Positions 1-7,539 are shown, counted from the first letter of the stretch. The stretch is DNA of 19,888 bases from CAZLCK01 sp964558235 (GCA_964558235.1 CAZLCK010000025.1:1-19888); one strand, 5' to 3'. The notes: a model not told the origin generated them from the letters alone. A program made the numbers and translations.

Positions 1-405
1 TACCGGTGCTTTATTGCGACTTCCAATCTTTAGCTCCACAAGCACATTAAAGAGCTCGTCGAAAGTTCCATATGCGCCAGGCCCAACGATGTAGGCCTCC
101 GCAAGACTTTCCATCTGTGACTTGCGCTGAGTGATCGTGTTGACTTCAAAAAGCTCATCAGCATCAAAGATTCTGCGTGCTTTAAAGTCACTTACATCGT
201 CTGGAACTACCCCATAGACCTTGCCGCCATTCTCACGAAAAGCATGCGCCGTCACACCCATAAGCCCCGAGTCGTACCCACCAAACACAAGCGAGTGTCC
301 TTCTTTAGCAAGCGCGACTCCTAGATCGTGCATGGCTTGCCTGTAATTTTCGGCCACACTTTGACTCGATGCGCAAAAGACACAAATTTTCATGGATTTT
401 GACAT
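1..405 (-). CDS. LOG-family (TIGR00730-like) Rossmann-fold nucleotide hydrolase, C-terminus cut off by window edge
   Basis: Partial gene: 135 codons from ATG at 405 run off position 1. The protein starts MSKSMKICVFCASS, the usual opening of the LOG / 'lysine decarboxylase-like' family, whose characterised members cleave ribose 5'-phosphate from nucleotide monophosphates such as AMP or cytokinin nucleotides. The first family motif (GGGxxGLMG) appears as GGYDSGLMG near residue 46. An RK..ME segment follows near residue 97. The hallmark PGGxGTxxE appears as PGAYGTFDE near residues 111-119, so the second glycine is alanine. The ATG at 405 is preferred over the one at 393 because AGGG lies 8 bases before it. 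The gene sits 47 bases after glyS on the same strand and probably shares its transcript. Family membership is well supported. The substrate is unknown, and the motif changes make a standard LOG activity less certain. Confidence 0.85.
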   Translation of the reverse strand, partial: MSKSMKICVFCASSQSVAENYRQAMHDLGVALAKEGHSLVFGGYDSGLMGVTAHAFRENGGKVYGVVPDDVSDFKARRIFDADELFEVNTITQRKSQMESLAEAYIVGPGAYGTFDELFNVLVELKIGSRNKAPV

Positions 406-452
406 TGAGGTTACCCTAAAAACAAAGCTTGCAGAAATAATTGCAGTTTCGA

Positions 453-2564
453 CTATCCTCCAAGCTTTTCAAAATCCGCAACACCGGAGAATACGTCGAT
501 AAATCTATTTAACAAACGCAAGTGATTTTCACGAATAGCCTTATCGTCATCCATAATACGAACATCTGTAAAAAATGCATCGATCGGAGCGCGCATACCA
601 GCTAAAGACTCCAAGGCCTTTGGATAGTCACCCGATTCAAGCGCTGTAGTTACATCAGATTTTGCAATGTCAATCGCTTGCAATAGAGCTTTTTCCTCAT
701 CTCCCATAATCGACCGATCAAGCTCCATTCCAAGCTCTCGATCGCGCAAATTGTTAGCGCGCTTATAAGCAATCTCAAGATCTTCAAAGAGCTCAGGATT
801 ATCATCACGTGCTTCAGAGAGAGCTTTGCATCTCTCAATGACTTCGACGGGGCCGATAACTCCTGTGGCCAAAACAGCGCTTACCACTTCTGAATCATTG
901 CCTAAATTCTTGGCGATAACGCTTAATCTGCCCTCGAAAAATTCGTGAATCTGCTGCGTTATATCTTTACGATCAAACTTTAGCCCAGTCTGCTCATATC
1001 CATCCAAAGCCAGTTCGATCGCACTAGACAAATCCACTGAAAAGCCGGTCTGTAAAATCGAAATAATTCCGATAGCCCCACGTCTTAGCGCAAATGGATC
1101 TTTAGAGCCTGTTGGGGGCTGGCCAATCGCAAAAATACCGGCGATTGTGTCTAGTTTGTCAGCGATTGCAACAAGCTTGCCTTCGTCGTTATCGGGCAAA
1201 ATATCGCCAGCAAATTTTGGTCGGTAGTGCTGCTCAACAGCGATAGCAACCTCTGGAGCTTCGCCAGCAGCTCGTGCATAATATCCACCCATAACGCCCT
1301 GTTGTGAAGTAAATTCCACAACAGCATTGGTTACAAGGTCGGCCTTTGCTAAAAACGCAGAGCGCTCTGTGCGCTCGATAGTTGCATCATCAAATTCGCC
1401 TTGGCGAGCTAAGCTGCCAGCCAACTTCACGATACGATCGACTTTGACGCGCATAGTTCCAAGTTCCTCTTGGAAAACCATCTCCGACAAATCGTCAACA
1501 TAATCTGCTAAAGGACGCTTTAAATCCTCATGATAGAAAAATGCAGCATCAGCTAAACGTGCACGAACAACACGCTCGTTGCCCTCAATAATCGTCGCGT
1601 TATACTCAGGATTTCCATTGCTTACTACCAAAAACTTACTCGACAGCTTGCCGCCATCCTCTGCGCGAGCTTCCTCATAAAGCGGAAAATACCTTTGGTG
1701 AGAGAGCATTGCATCGGTAATAATCTCAGACGGAACTTGCAAAAAATCATCGTCAAAATGACCAACTAAAACGGTTGGATACTCAACAAGACCTAAGACC
1801 TCGGCAAAAGTCCCAGCTGGAACATCAGCAAAAAGGCCTGTCTCCTGCTCAATTTGTTCAATTTGGCTGCGAATAGATTGCTCTCTTTTCTCTGGATCGC
1901 TAACAACATGAGCACCCTCTAAAGCACCTAGCAAATCATCCGCACATAAAAGCTCAATTGGATCTGGATTCATAAAACGATGCCCATAGGTAACGCGACC
2001 CGATTTTAAACCTGCATATTCAAAATCCACAATCTCGCTACCCAAAAGTCCAACAAGCCAACGCACTGGTCGCGAAAAATGCTCCTCGCAACTCCCCCAC
2101 CGCTGCGACTTTTTCCAAGGAATCGAGCGAATCAGGTTGCTCACGATCTCGCCAATAATTTGAGTAGCTGGTCTAGAAGGTTGTTCTACCTTAGCGTAGA
2201 GATACTCGATGTCACCTTCCATGCGCCTCTCGAGCTGATCGACCGTAGTGCCTTTAGAATTTGCAAAACCAAGTGCAGCCTTAGTAGGGCTGCCATCTTC
2301 ATCGAAGGCCTTATTTGCAGCCGGACCTCTAAAAACCTGCTCCAACACAGTAGAAGAACTTGCCACATCATCGGCCAAGATGATAATCCTTCTTGGAGTC
2401 GAAAAAACCCTAAGCTCGCCATGTGCTAGTCTTGCCGCATCCATCTCTGCACCAAATTGCTTGGTCAAATAATCACTCGCTAACACCAAAGCATCGGCTG
2501 GAATCTCCTCAGTGCCAATCTCAATTACAAGATTATTTAGCTCGCTCGCATTAGCATTGCTCAT
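453..2564 (-). CDS. glyS: Glycyl-tRNA synthetase beta subunit
   Basis: The 703-residue protein matches the bacterial GlyRS beta chain in length (about 690) and in segments: LVIEIGTEEIPADAL near the start, SHQRYFPLYE in the middle, the QQGVMGGYYAR region, and DPFALRRGAIGIISIL. The beta subunit binds the tRNA and works with the alpha subunit to charge tRNA-Gly in the cytoplasm. The start ATG overlaps the glyQ stop by 4 bases (ATGA at 2561-2564), so the two subunits are probably coupled in translation. AGGG lies about 10 bases before the ATG, inside glyQ. Where many relatives have EFPELQG, this protein reads EFTSQQG, a mild divergence. Many other Actinomycetota use a single-chain GlyRS, so the two-subunit form is a useful lineage marker. 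Confidence 0.97.
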   Translation of the reverse strand: MSNANASELNNLVIEIGTEEIPADALVLASDYLTKQFGAEMDAARLAHGELRVFSTPRRIIILADDVASSSTVLEQVFRGPAANKAFDEDGSPTKAALGFANSKGTTVDQLERRMEGDIEYLYAKVEQPSRPATQIIGEIVSNLIRSIPWKKSQRWGSCEEHFSRPVRWLVGLLGSEIVDFEYAGLKSGRVTYGHRFMNPDPIELLCADDLLGALEGAHVVSDPEKREQSIRSQIEQIEQETGLFADVPAGTFAEVLGLVEYPTVLVGHFDDDFLQVPSEIITDAMLSHQRYFPLYEEARAEDGGKLSSKFLVVSNGNPEYNATIIEGNERVVRARLADAAFFYHEDLKRPLADYVDDLSEMVFQEELGTMRVKVDRIVKLAGSLARQGEFDDATIERTERSAFLAKADLVTNAVVEFTSQQGVMGGYYARAAGEAPEVAIAVEQHYRPKFAGDILPDNDEGKLVAIADKLDTIAGIFAIGQPPTGSKDPFALRRGAIGIISILQTGFSVDLSSAIELALDGYEQTGLKFDRKDITQQIHEFFEGRLSVIAKNLGNDSEVVSAVLATGVIGPVEVIERCKALSEARDDNPELFEDLEIAYKRANNLRDRELGMELDRSIMGDEEKALLQAIDIAKSDVTTALESGDYPKALESLAGMRAPIDAFFTDVRIMDDDKAIRENHLRLLNRFIDVFSGVADFEKLGG

Positions 2565-3469
2565 CGCGCATCACCCTCATTTGTTGCAACGTTGTCCTCG
2601 CCGACAGAGATTCCACAAACGTTTTCCATATACGAAATGCAGCATGCACGCGCAATTGTGCGAACACGCAAGATATAGCCCATGCGCTCTGTGGTCGAAA
2701 TTGCTCCGCGTGCATCTAGCAAGTTAAATGCATGTGAACACTTAAGTACGCAGTCGTAAGCTGGCAGAGGAAGTTTTGCTTCAAGCAAGCGATTGCATTC
2801 CGCCTCGTAGTTGTTGAAGTTGCCAAGCAGCATGTCGACATCGGCATACTCAAAGTTGTAAGCCGAAAACTCACGCTCGTTTTCTAGGAACACATCACCA
2901 TAGGTGAACTTAGTGCCATCTTCATTTTCAACCCAAGTAAGATCAAAAACTGAATCAACACCTTGGATATACATAGCCAGACGTTCCAAACCATAGGTGA
3001 TCTCAGCTGGCACGGGCTTACACTCAATACCTCCAACTTGCTGGAAGTAGGTGAATTGCGTAACCTCCATACCATTTAGCCAAACTTCCCAGCCAAGACC
3101 CCAGGCGCCAAGCGTTGGTGACTCCCAGTCGTCCTCAACAAAACGGACATCATGCTCGGTTGGCTCAATACCAATAACTCTTAGTGAATCAAGATAGAGA
3201 TCCTGAACATCATCTGGAGATGGCTTCAGCAACACCTGAAACTGATAATAGTGCTGCATACGATTAGGATTTTCACCATAACGTCCATCGGTTGGGCGAC
3301 GGCATGGCTGCACATAGGCTGTATTCCAAGTATCTGGTCCTAAGGAGCGCAACGTTGTTGCAGTGTGAAATGTTCCTGCACCAACTTCCATGTCGTAAGG
3401 CTGTAAAATAATGCACCCTTTTTGTGCCCAATATCTCTGCAAAGCAAGAATTATGTCCTGAAAAGACAT
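2561..3469 (-). CDS. glyQ: Glycyl-tRNA synthetase alpha subunit
   Basis: The 302-residue protein is the catalytic class II alpha chain of the tetrameric glycyl-tRNA synthetase. It starts MSFQDIILALQRYWAQKGC, the standard GlyQ opening, and carries the QPCRRPTDGRYGENPNR signature near residue 60 and the YFQQVGGIECKPVPAEITYGLERLAMY block further on. I chose ATG at 3469. A TTG directly before it (3472) could also be used and would add one residue. AAGGAG lies about 10 bases before the ATG. The stop overlaps the glyS start. The gap to lepB upstream is 59 bases with no clear terminator, so readthrough from the rpsP block is likely. I saw no T-box leader, unlike glyQS genes in many Firmicutes. Confidence 0.97.
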   Translation of the reverse strand: MSFQDIILALQRYWAQKGCIILQPYDMEVGAGTFHTATTLRSLGPDTWNTAYVQPCRRPTDGRYGENPNRMQHYYQFQVLLKPSPDDVQDLYLDSLRVIGIEPTEHDVRFVEDDWESPTLGAWGLGWEVWLNGMEVTQFTYFQQVGGIECKPVPAEITYGLERLAMYIQGVDSVFDLTWVENEDGTKFTYGDVFLENEREFSAYNFEYADVDMLLGNFNNYEAECNRLLEAKLPLPAYDCVLKCSHAFNLLDARGAISTTERMGYILRVRTIARACCISYMENVCGISVGEDNVATNEGDAR

Positions 3470-3528
3470 CAAGGCTATTCTCCTTTTCGTCGAAGCCTTC
3501 CTAAAATTTTTAAGTAAGCTATCTGATT

Positions 3529-4122
3529 CTAAATCAAACCGAATCTACCGAGCGGCCAATATATAAAGAAAACCTTGCCTGTTACGGTGTCAGCGTCTAT
3601 CGGCCCAAAATATCTACTATCAAGTGAATTTTCTCTATTATCCCCCATCACCCACAGCTCTCCATCAGCTACTGTGTAGGGATACTCAATATCTATTCCA
3701 TTATAGGTTTCGGTAAATGAATAAGTTTCTACACCATCTGCAACATAGTCTTCAACTTGCAGCTCCCCATTTACATACAAATTACCATTACGAATATCTA
3801 CCGTGTCACCAGCGACTGCAATTACACGTTTGACAAGTATTGATGTTGAATCAATTGCTGTCTCGCCTGTACTTATTGACTCGTCCATCGGATTTGTAAA
3901 TGTAACTATATCGCCGCGCTCGGGCTCACTAAAATAATATGTAACTTTTTCGGACAAAATGTAGTCGCCAACTTGGATTGTTTGTTCCATTGAGCTCGAA
4001 GGAACCTCGTAAGTTTCCACCAAAAAAGTGCGAGCTAAAAAGGCAATAAGCGCAGCTACAATAATTATTACGATTATTTCTATTACGAGTTTAATTAGCT
4101 TCGATGTTGCTCTTATAATCAT
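3529..4122 (-). CDS. lepB: Signal peptidase I
   Basis: The 197-residue membrane-anchored serine protease cleaves signal peptides from exported proteins. One N-terminal transmembrane helix spans about residues 9-30, followed by the catalytic-serine box PSSSMEQTI (Ser44 before Met45; the usual P-T is Q-T here). The general-base lysine is Lys98 in VKRVIAVAGD, and the GDNRENSLDSRYFG box near residues 160-175 completes the type I fold. The length fits the single-helix Gram-positive type (SipS-like). The start is ATG with AGGTGG 10 bases before it. It lies between trmD and glyQ in the same direction with gaps of 56 and 59 bases and is probably part of the same long transcript. Confidence 0.96.
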   Translation of the reverse strand: MIIRATSKLIKLVIEIIVIIIVAALIAFLARTFLVETYEVPSSSMEQTIQVGDYILSEKVTYYFSEPERGDIVTFTNPMDESISTGETAIDSTSILVKRVIAVAGDTVDIRNGNLYVNGELQVEDYVADGVETYSFTETYNGIDIEYPYTVADGELWVMGDNRENSLDSRYFGPIDADTVTGKVFFIYWPLGRFGLI

Positions 4123-4178
4123 TGGTTATTTACCACCTAATTGAATTGCTAATTTGATTGCTGCAAAAATGCTAACTT

Positions 4179-5084
4179 TTAGATCATACTCCATTTACGC
4201 TGTAATTCTGTTACCCATTGACGCTCCTCGTCACTAAGGTCGGCTTTTTCAAGCAGATCGGGTCGCAACTTTGCTGTACGTTCAATCGAACGCTTGCGGC
4301 GCCACTCATCCACCTTGCCGTGGTCGCCCGAAAGTAATACTTGCGGAACGTCCATGCCCCTATAGCTTGCCGGACGTGTATACTGCGGGTATTCAAGTAG
4401 CCCTTCGGCAGAAAATGACTCATTAATCGAAGATTGATCATCTCCTAAAACACCGGGTATTAGGCGCACTATAGCATCGATTATGACAAGAGCTGCTATC
4501 TCACCACCGGTCAGCACAAAATCTCCAAGAGAGATTTGGCGATCGGCCAAAGTGTAGACGCGCTCATCAAAACCCTCATAATGTCCACATATAAATAAGA
4601 GATGGTCTTTTTGAGAGAGCTCTTCTGCGATTCGCTGCGAAAATGGCTCGCCTGTTGGTGTTGGAAAGATGACATATGGGCGCGCAGTGTGCGCTATCTT
4701 TGCAGCCGGAAATGTTGCGGTGTCTGCTGGCGCGAAGTCTGCTGGTACATCGCTTGCTGGCACATCGCTTGACGCAAAGTCAGCCACCGCATCACCTGCT
4801 GGCGCATCGCTTGCCGGCGCAGCATTTGTCAGCGCAGTATCTATCGACGCGACTCTCCCATATAAACTATCCATCGCTTCAAAAACAGGCTCGGGCTTCA
4901 TCAAAAGTCCCGGACCTCCGCCATAAGGAGCATCATCCGTTGTACGATGGACATCGTGTGTCCAATCACGCAAGTCATAGGCTTTAAAATCCAAAAACCC
5001 TTTGTTTTGGGCGCGTTTCATAATCGACATGCCCATGATAGAGTCAAACATTTCTGGGAAAACAGAGAGTGTTTCGATCTTCAT
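4179..5084 (-). CDS. trmD: tRNA (guanine-37-N1)-methyltransferase with an Ala/Asp/Pro-rich insertion
   Basis: TrmD methylates G37 next to the anticodon using AdoMet, which prevents +1 frameshifting. The conserved parts are intact: FPEMFDSIM near the start, HRTTDDAPYGGGPGLLMKPEP at residues 46-66, the trefoil-knot segments CGHYEGFDERV and ISLGDFVLTGGE (its Asp is the expected general base), and LLEYPQYTRP. At 301 residues it is about 55-60 longer than usual. The excess is one block at residues 75-134, built from degenerate SDVPA / ADFA-type units between the substrate-loop segment and the YVIFPTPTGEPF strand, where relatives have a short linker. AGGCGG lies 9 bases before the ATG. An in-frame stop shortly upstream rules out a longer start. 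rimM is 132 bases upstream. Confidence 0.97.
   Translation of the reverse strand: MKIETLSVFPEMFDSIMGMSIMKRAQNKGFLDFKAYDLRDWTHDVHRTTDDAPYGGGPGLLMKPEPVFEAMDSLYGRVASIDTALTNAAPASDAPAGDAVADFASSDVPASDVPADFAPADTATFPAAKIAHTARPYVIFPTPTGEPFSQRIAEELSQKDHLLFICGHYEGFDERVYTLADRQISLGDFVLTGGEIAALVIIDAIVRLIPGVLGDDQSSINESFSAEGLLEYPQYTRPASYRGMDVPQVLLSGDHGKVDEWRRKRSIERTAKLRPDLLEKADLSDEERQWVTELQRKWSMI
4683..4862 (-). repeat. Low-complexity repeat insertion inside trmD (codons 75-134)
   Basis: On the plus strand this stretch repeats variants of GCTGGCACATCGCTTG with 12-15 base spacing. Translated on the minus strand it gives alternating Ala, Ser, Asp, Pro and Val (ASDVPADFAPAD and similar). It is in frame and has no stop. 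It looks like local tandem duplication that has since diverged. Confidence 0.75.
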
Positions 5085-5206
5085 CGGCCTATACCGCCTG
5101 TGTTGTAATTATCTTGGCCACCATCATCGCATCTGTTCGCTGCATTTGTTTGCTTCATCTGTCGCTGCATTTGCTCGTTGGGTTTTTTCGTCGTGTTCGC
5201 TCGCAT
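5081..5206 (-). CDS. Possible 41-codon ORF between rimM and trmD
   Basis: An ATG at 5206 opens a 41-codon frame that ends in an ATGA overlap with the trmD start (stop TGA at 5081-5083). The product would be polar, rich in Asn, Gln, Lys and Gly, with no recognisable domain and no membrane segment. Only a weak AAGG precedes the ATG, about 8 bases away and right after the rimM stop. The exact ATGA junction is the main argument for it. It may be a coincidental frame in a short spacer, or the remains of a longer rimM or trmD end. Confidence 0.25.
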   Translation of the reverse strand: MRANTTKKPNEQMQRQMKQTNAANRCDDGGQDNYNTGGIGR

Positions 5207-5216
5207 TGCCGGTGCC

Positions 5217-5939
5217 TTAGCGCCTGGTTGAACCAACATCATCAAACTCGCCTTCGCTCAACTCATCATCGTTCTCAGGCTCGCTTGGTGCCTCATCCTC
5301 GGACTCGCTTAGCACTTCAGCCTCAGACTCGCTTAGCGCCGCAGCATCTTCAGCAACAACACCAGAAGCGTTCAGCTCCAACAAAGACTTCGGGATCTGC
5401 ACATGCAAAACCCCTTCATCATCTAAACCTTCAACAAATTCATCTACTAGCGGAATTAAAATCTCATCCACGCTAGAACTATCACCATCTCCGGCTCCAA
5501 CATCATTTCCGACCCCAACAACAACAGTCACCTGCGCTGGACTAACTAACAAATCTACGATCTCACCTAAATACCCAAACTCCTCATCGTAGACCTCAGC
5601 TCCCAAAAGCGACTCTGGATCCTCACCAAGCTCAAACTCACCAATATCATCAGTGGCAACCAAACATGTGCGACCTCTTAGCTCAAAGGCATCAGCCTCG
5701 CTATTGCAATCTTTAAACTTAACAGCCCAGCCATCGCCAATTTCCCGCACATACTCCACAACCGAATAGCGAATTCCATCAAGTGGAGGCGGGGTCAAAA
5801 AAACTTGCATACCTTCATGCAATAAAAAAGGAAGGCCGCCGATTGCCTCGACGCGAACCTCCCCACTTTTTCCGATCTTTCCTGTCACACGAGCAACGTT
5901 TCGATAATCGCTAGCTCTTTTCCAGGTTGTGTCGGCCAT
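5217..5939 (-). CDS. rimM: Ribosome maturation factor RimM with acidic C-terminal tail
   Basis: RimM binds S19 in the 30S head and helps 16S rRNA processing. The N-terminal beta-barrel domain is seen in NVARVTGKIGKSGEVRVEAI (residues about 12-32). The PRC-barrel domain is seen from ESLLGAEVYDEEFGYLGEIVDLL onward (about 109-185). The usual length is about 165-180 residues; this protein has 240, and residues 190-240 are an acidic Ser/Glu/Asp-rich tail with repeated SESE units. The start is ATG with GAGG 7 bases upstream. The gene is 57 bases after khpA and 132 before trmD, the common rpsP-khpA-rimM-trmD order. Confidence 0.94.
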   Translation of the reverse strand: MADTTWKRASDYRNVARVTGKIGKSGEVRVEAIGGLPFLLHEGMQVFLTPPPLDGIRYSVVEYVREIGDGWAVKFKDCNSEADAFELRGRTCLVATDDIGEFELGEDPESLLGAEVYDEEFGYLGEIVDLLVSPAQVTVVVGVGNDVGAGDGDSSSVDEILIPLVDEFVEGLDDEGVLHVQIPKSLLELNASGVVAEDAAALSESEAEVLSESEDEAPSEPENDDELSEGEFDDVGSTRR

Positions 5940-5996
5940 AAGAGTGCCTCGTAAATATACTTTCTACAAAGCCAGTTTTTTAGTTAGGAATAATTA

Positions 5997-6242
5997 CTAA
6001 CCAATAACTTCGATCTCAATTGAAAAATCAGATTGAGCACGCGAAAGTGTTCTGATCGATTTAATTATCCTGCCTTGACGACCAATGATCTTACCGGTTT
6101 CCTCGGGGTTTACCTTAATCTCTATGATAATTCCCTCTTCATCATTGGTTGTAGCAACAACAGAAACACTCTCTTGATCGTCAACTAACGACCTCACGAG
6201 CATATCAACAAGATCGATTGTAGCTTCCCTGCTTTTAGGCAT
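5997..6242 (-). CDS. khpA: KH-domain RNA-binding protein KhpA
   Basis: The 81-residue protein is a single KH domain. The RNA-contacting GxxG loop is G54-R-Q-G57 in TGKIIGRQGRIIKSI. In Streptococcus pneumoniae KhpA pairs with KhpB (Jag/EloR) and influences cell elongation and small RNA binding. A KhpB gene is also present in this window (17366-18052). The start codon is only 3 bases after the rpsP stop, so the two are almost certainly cotranslated. This position between rpsP and rimM is typical across Gram-positive bacteria. The older name is YlqC, family UPF0109. Confidence 0.95.
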   Translation of the reverse strand: MPKSREATIDLVDMLVRSLVDDQESVSVVATTNDEEGIIIEIKVNPEETGKIIGRQGRIIKSIRTLSRAQSDFSIEIEVIG

Positions 6243-6245
6243 CTA

Positions 6246-6653
6246 TTACTCTTCCTCGCCTGCAGCTTCCTCAGCGGGCTGATCAGAAGCCTCCTCATTG
6301 TCTGCCTCTGCTTCGGCGGCCTCTGCCTCTGCAGCAGCCTCAGCTTCGGCAGCAGCTTTTGCGATTGCCTTCTTAGAAGGACCTTTCTTGGAAGGATCAG
6401 CTGCAACAGGACCACCCTCACGCGCAATCTTGATCAAGCGAGTAACAGGGTCGGTTGGCTGAGCTCCCTTTGAAATCCACTCATCAATCTGCTCAAGATT
6501 GAGATTGACAACCTTAGGATTTGTATTTGGGTTGTAACGACCAACTTCACAAATAAAACGGCCATCGCGCTTTGCGCGACTGTCAGCCACAACTACACGG
6601 TAATATGGATACTTCTTTGCACCATGGCGTGCAAGGCGAATCTTAACTGCCAA
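6246..6653 (-). CDS. rpsP: 30S ribosomal protein S16 with acidic Ala/Glu tail
   Basis: The first 79 residues are a complete S16: AVKIRLARHGAKKYPYYR, VVADSRAKRDGRFICEVGRYNP and the PTDPVTRLIK end. Residues 80-135 are an added tail, first Lys/Pro-rich (PSKKGPSKK) and then Ala/Glu-rich. Such tails occur on some actinobacterial S16 proteins. The start is TTG at 6653, supported by AAAGGAG with a 6-base spacer and by the conserved N-terminus. No ATG is available. This is the first gene of the long minus-strand block, so its promoter should lie in 6654-7048. Confidence 0.96.
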   Translation of the reverse strand: MAVKIRLARHGAKKYPYYRVVVADSRAKRDGRFICEVGRYNPNTNPKVVNLNLEQIDEWISKGAQPTDPVTRLIKIAREGGPVAADPSKKGPSKKAIAKAAAEAEAAAEAEAAEAEADNEEASDQPAEEAAGEEE

Positions 6654-7048
6654 GACAATCTCCTTTTATTCTCTTTATTCTCAAAAAAGTTGCAGTTTAT
6701 ATTTCGAGCATGTTTTGACATGCATGTTCGGTAAGTCGTGCAAGCTGTGATTGTAAAATATAACGCGCAACTGGACAAACATCTAATCCACCGAGAGGGC
6801 GTACACAGTGCCTTTGCGGTGTTTTATGTATTTATTCTAATTGTTTCGTGCACATTGTGATGGTTTTTGCGGACAAAATTACGCCCGTAAACGGCATATA
6901 TAAAACTAAAAGATTTGAGAAGTCGATATTGCGTGATAAGATATCACAGTTTCGCAAAATAAAAGTAGGCTAAAAGAGATTTCGATAAAAAGAGGGTTAT
7001 GTCTTTTAGCTAATGTAGATAATAAGCTTTTGCAGGAGGAATCCAAAA
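6654..7048. other. Divergent intergenic region between rpsP and rpsT
   Basis: About 395 bases with no convincing gene. It must hold the promoter for the rpsP block (minus) and for rpsT (plus). I see a fair plus-strand promoter at 6915-6942, a 12-pair hairpin at 6789-6821, and nested inverted repeats at 6705-6730. I could not settle on a minus-strand promoter by eye. Confidence 0.7.
6915..6942 (+). promoter_or_regulatory. Probable rpsT promoter (-35/-10)
   Basis: TTGAGA at 6915-6920 (5 of 6 to TTGACA), a 16-base spacer, then TAAGAT at 6937-6942 (4 of 6 to TATAAT). Transcription would start near 6949, leaving an rpsT leader of about 100 bases. The -10 is overlapped by a small dyad (TGATA-aga-TATCA). 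Confidence 0.45.
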
Positions 7049-7315
7049 GTGGCAAACATTAAGAGTCAAAAGAAGCGCATTCTTACAAATGAGAAGGCAC
7101 GCATCCGCAATAGAGCTATCCGCTCTGAACTCAAGACCGCAACACGCAGAGTAAGAGAGGCTGTTGAGGCCCAAGATGCAGCAGCTGCACAAGATAATGC
7201 CCGCCATGCTTGCAGACTTTTAGATAAGGCAGCCCAAAAGGGTGTTATTCATAAGAACCAAGCTGCAAATCGTAAATCTGGCATCCAAAAGCTTGCTAAC
7301 TCTGTAGTTGAGTAA
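7049..7315 (+). CDS. rpsT: 30S ribosomal protein S20
   Basis: The 88-residue basic protein is a full-length S20, with the typical N-terminus MANIKSQKKRILTNEKAR and the C-terminal block GVIHKNQAANRKSGIQKLAN. S20 binds 16S rRNA early in 30S assembly. The start is GTG at 7049, preceded by AGGAGG with 9 bases between. The gene is alone on its strand: the rpsP block diverges on its left, and the next plus-strand gene lies 380 bases on. I saw no clear Rho-independent terminator after it; a TTGTTAACAA palindrome with a T run follows the stop but is weak. Confidence 0.97.
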   Translation: MANIKSQKKRILTNEKARIRNRAIRSELKTATRRVREAVEAQDAAAAQDNARHACRLLDKAAQKGVIHKNQAANRKSGIQKLANSVVE

Positions 7316-7476
7316 TTGTTAACAAGCCATTTTTTAATTATTCGCATATACTGTTTAAGTCTTTTGGTTTTGTGCCACCTGTTGTCGTAATTTAGCAGCA
7401 GATTTGTTTGCGTGATTTAATCGCAACTTGTCTGTCAAAATTATTCCAGCACAAATTCGCCAAAACTTTTTAAGAC

Positions 7477-7539
7477 ATGTATTTAGAGCAAACAGAAAGG
7501 GCTATCGTGGACGACCACAGTCGAGGTCACAGATCCTAG
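7477..7539 (+). CDS. Possible 20-codon leader peptide upstream of the mgtE-like gene
   Basis: ATG at 7477 opens a 20-codon frame ending in TAG at 7537. A nested GTG start at 7507 with AAAGG upstream would give 10 codons. The stop codon falls exactly on the first bases of the TAGCCCCG helix strand, so a ribosome ending there would disturb the leader fold. The SD before the ATG is poor. Without conservation data this may be chance. Confidence 0.2.
   Translation: MYLEQTERAIVDDHSRGHRS

Noticed and set aside
4669..4987. Two plus-strand open frames of 85 and 103 codons
   Set aside because: They are opposite the repeat insertion of trmD and are explained by its biased codons; no SD and no domain.
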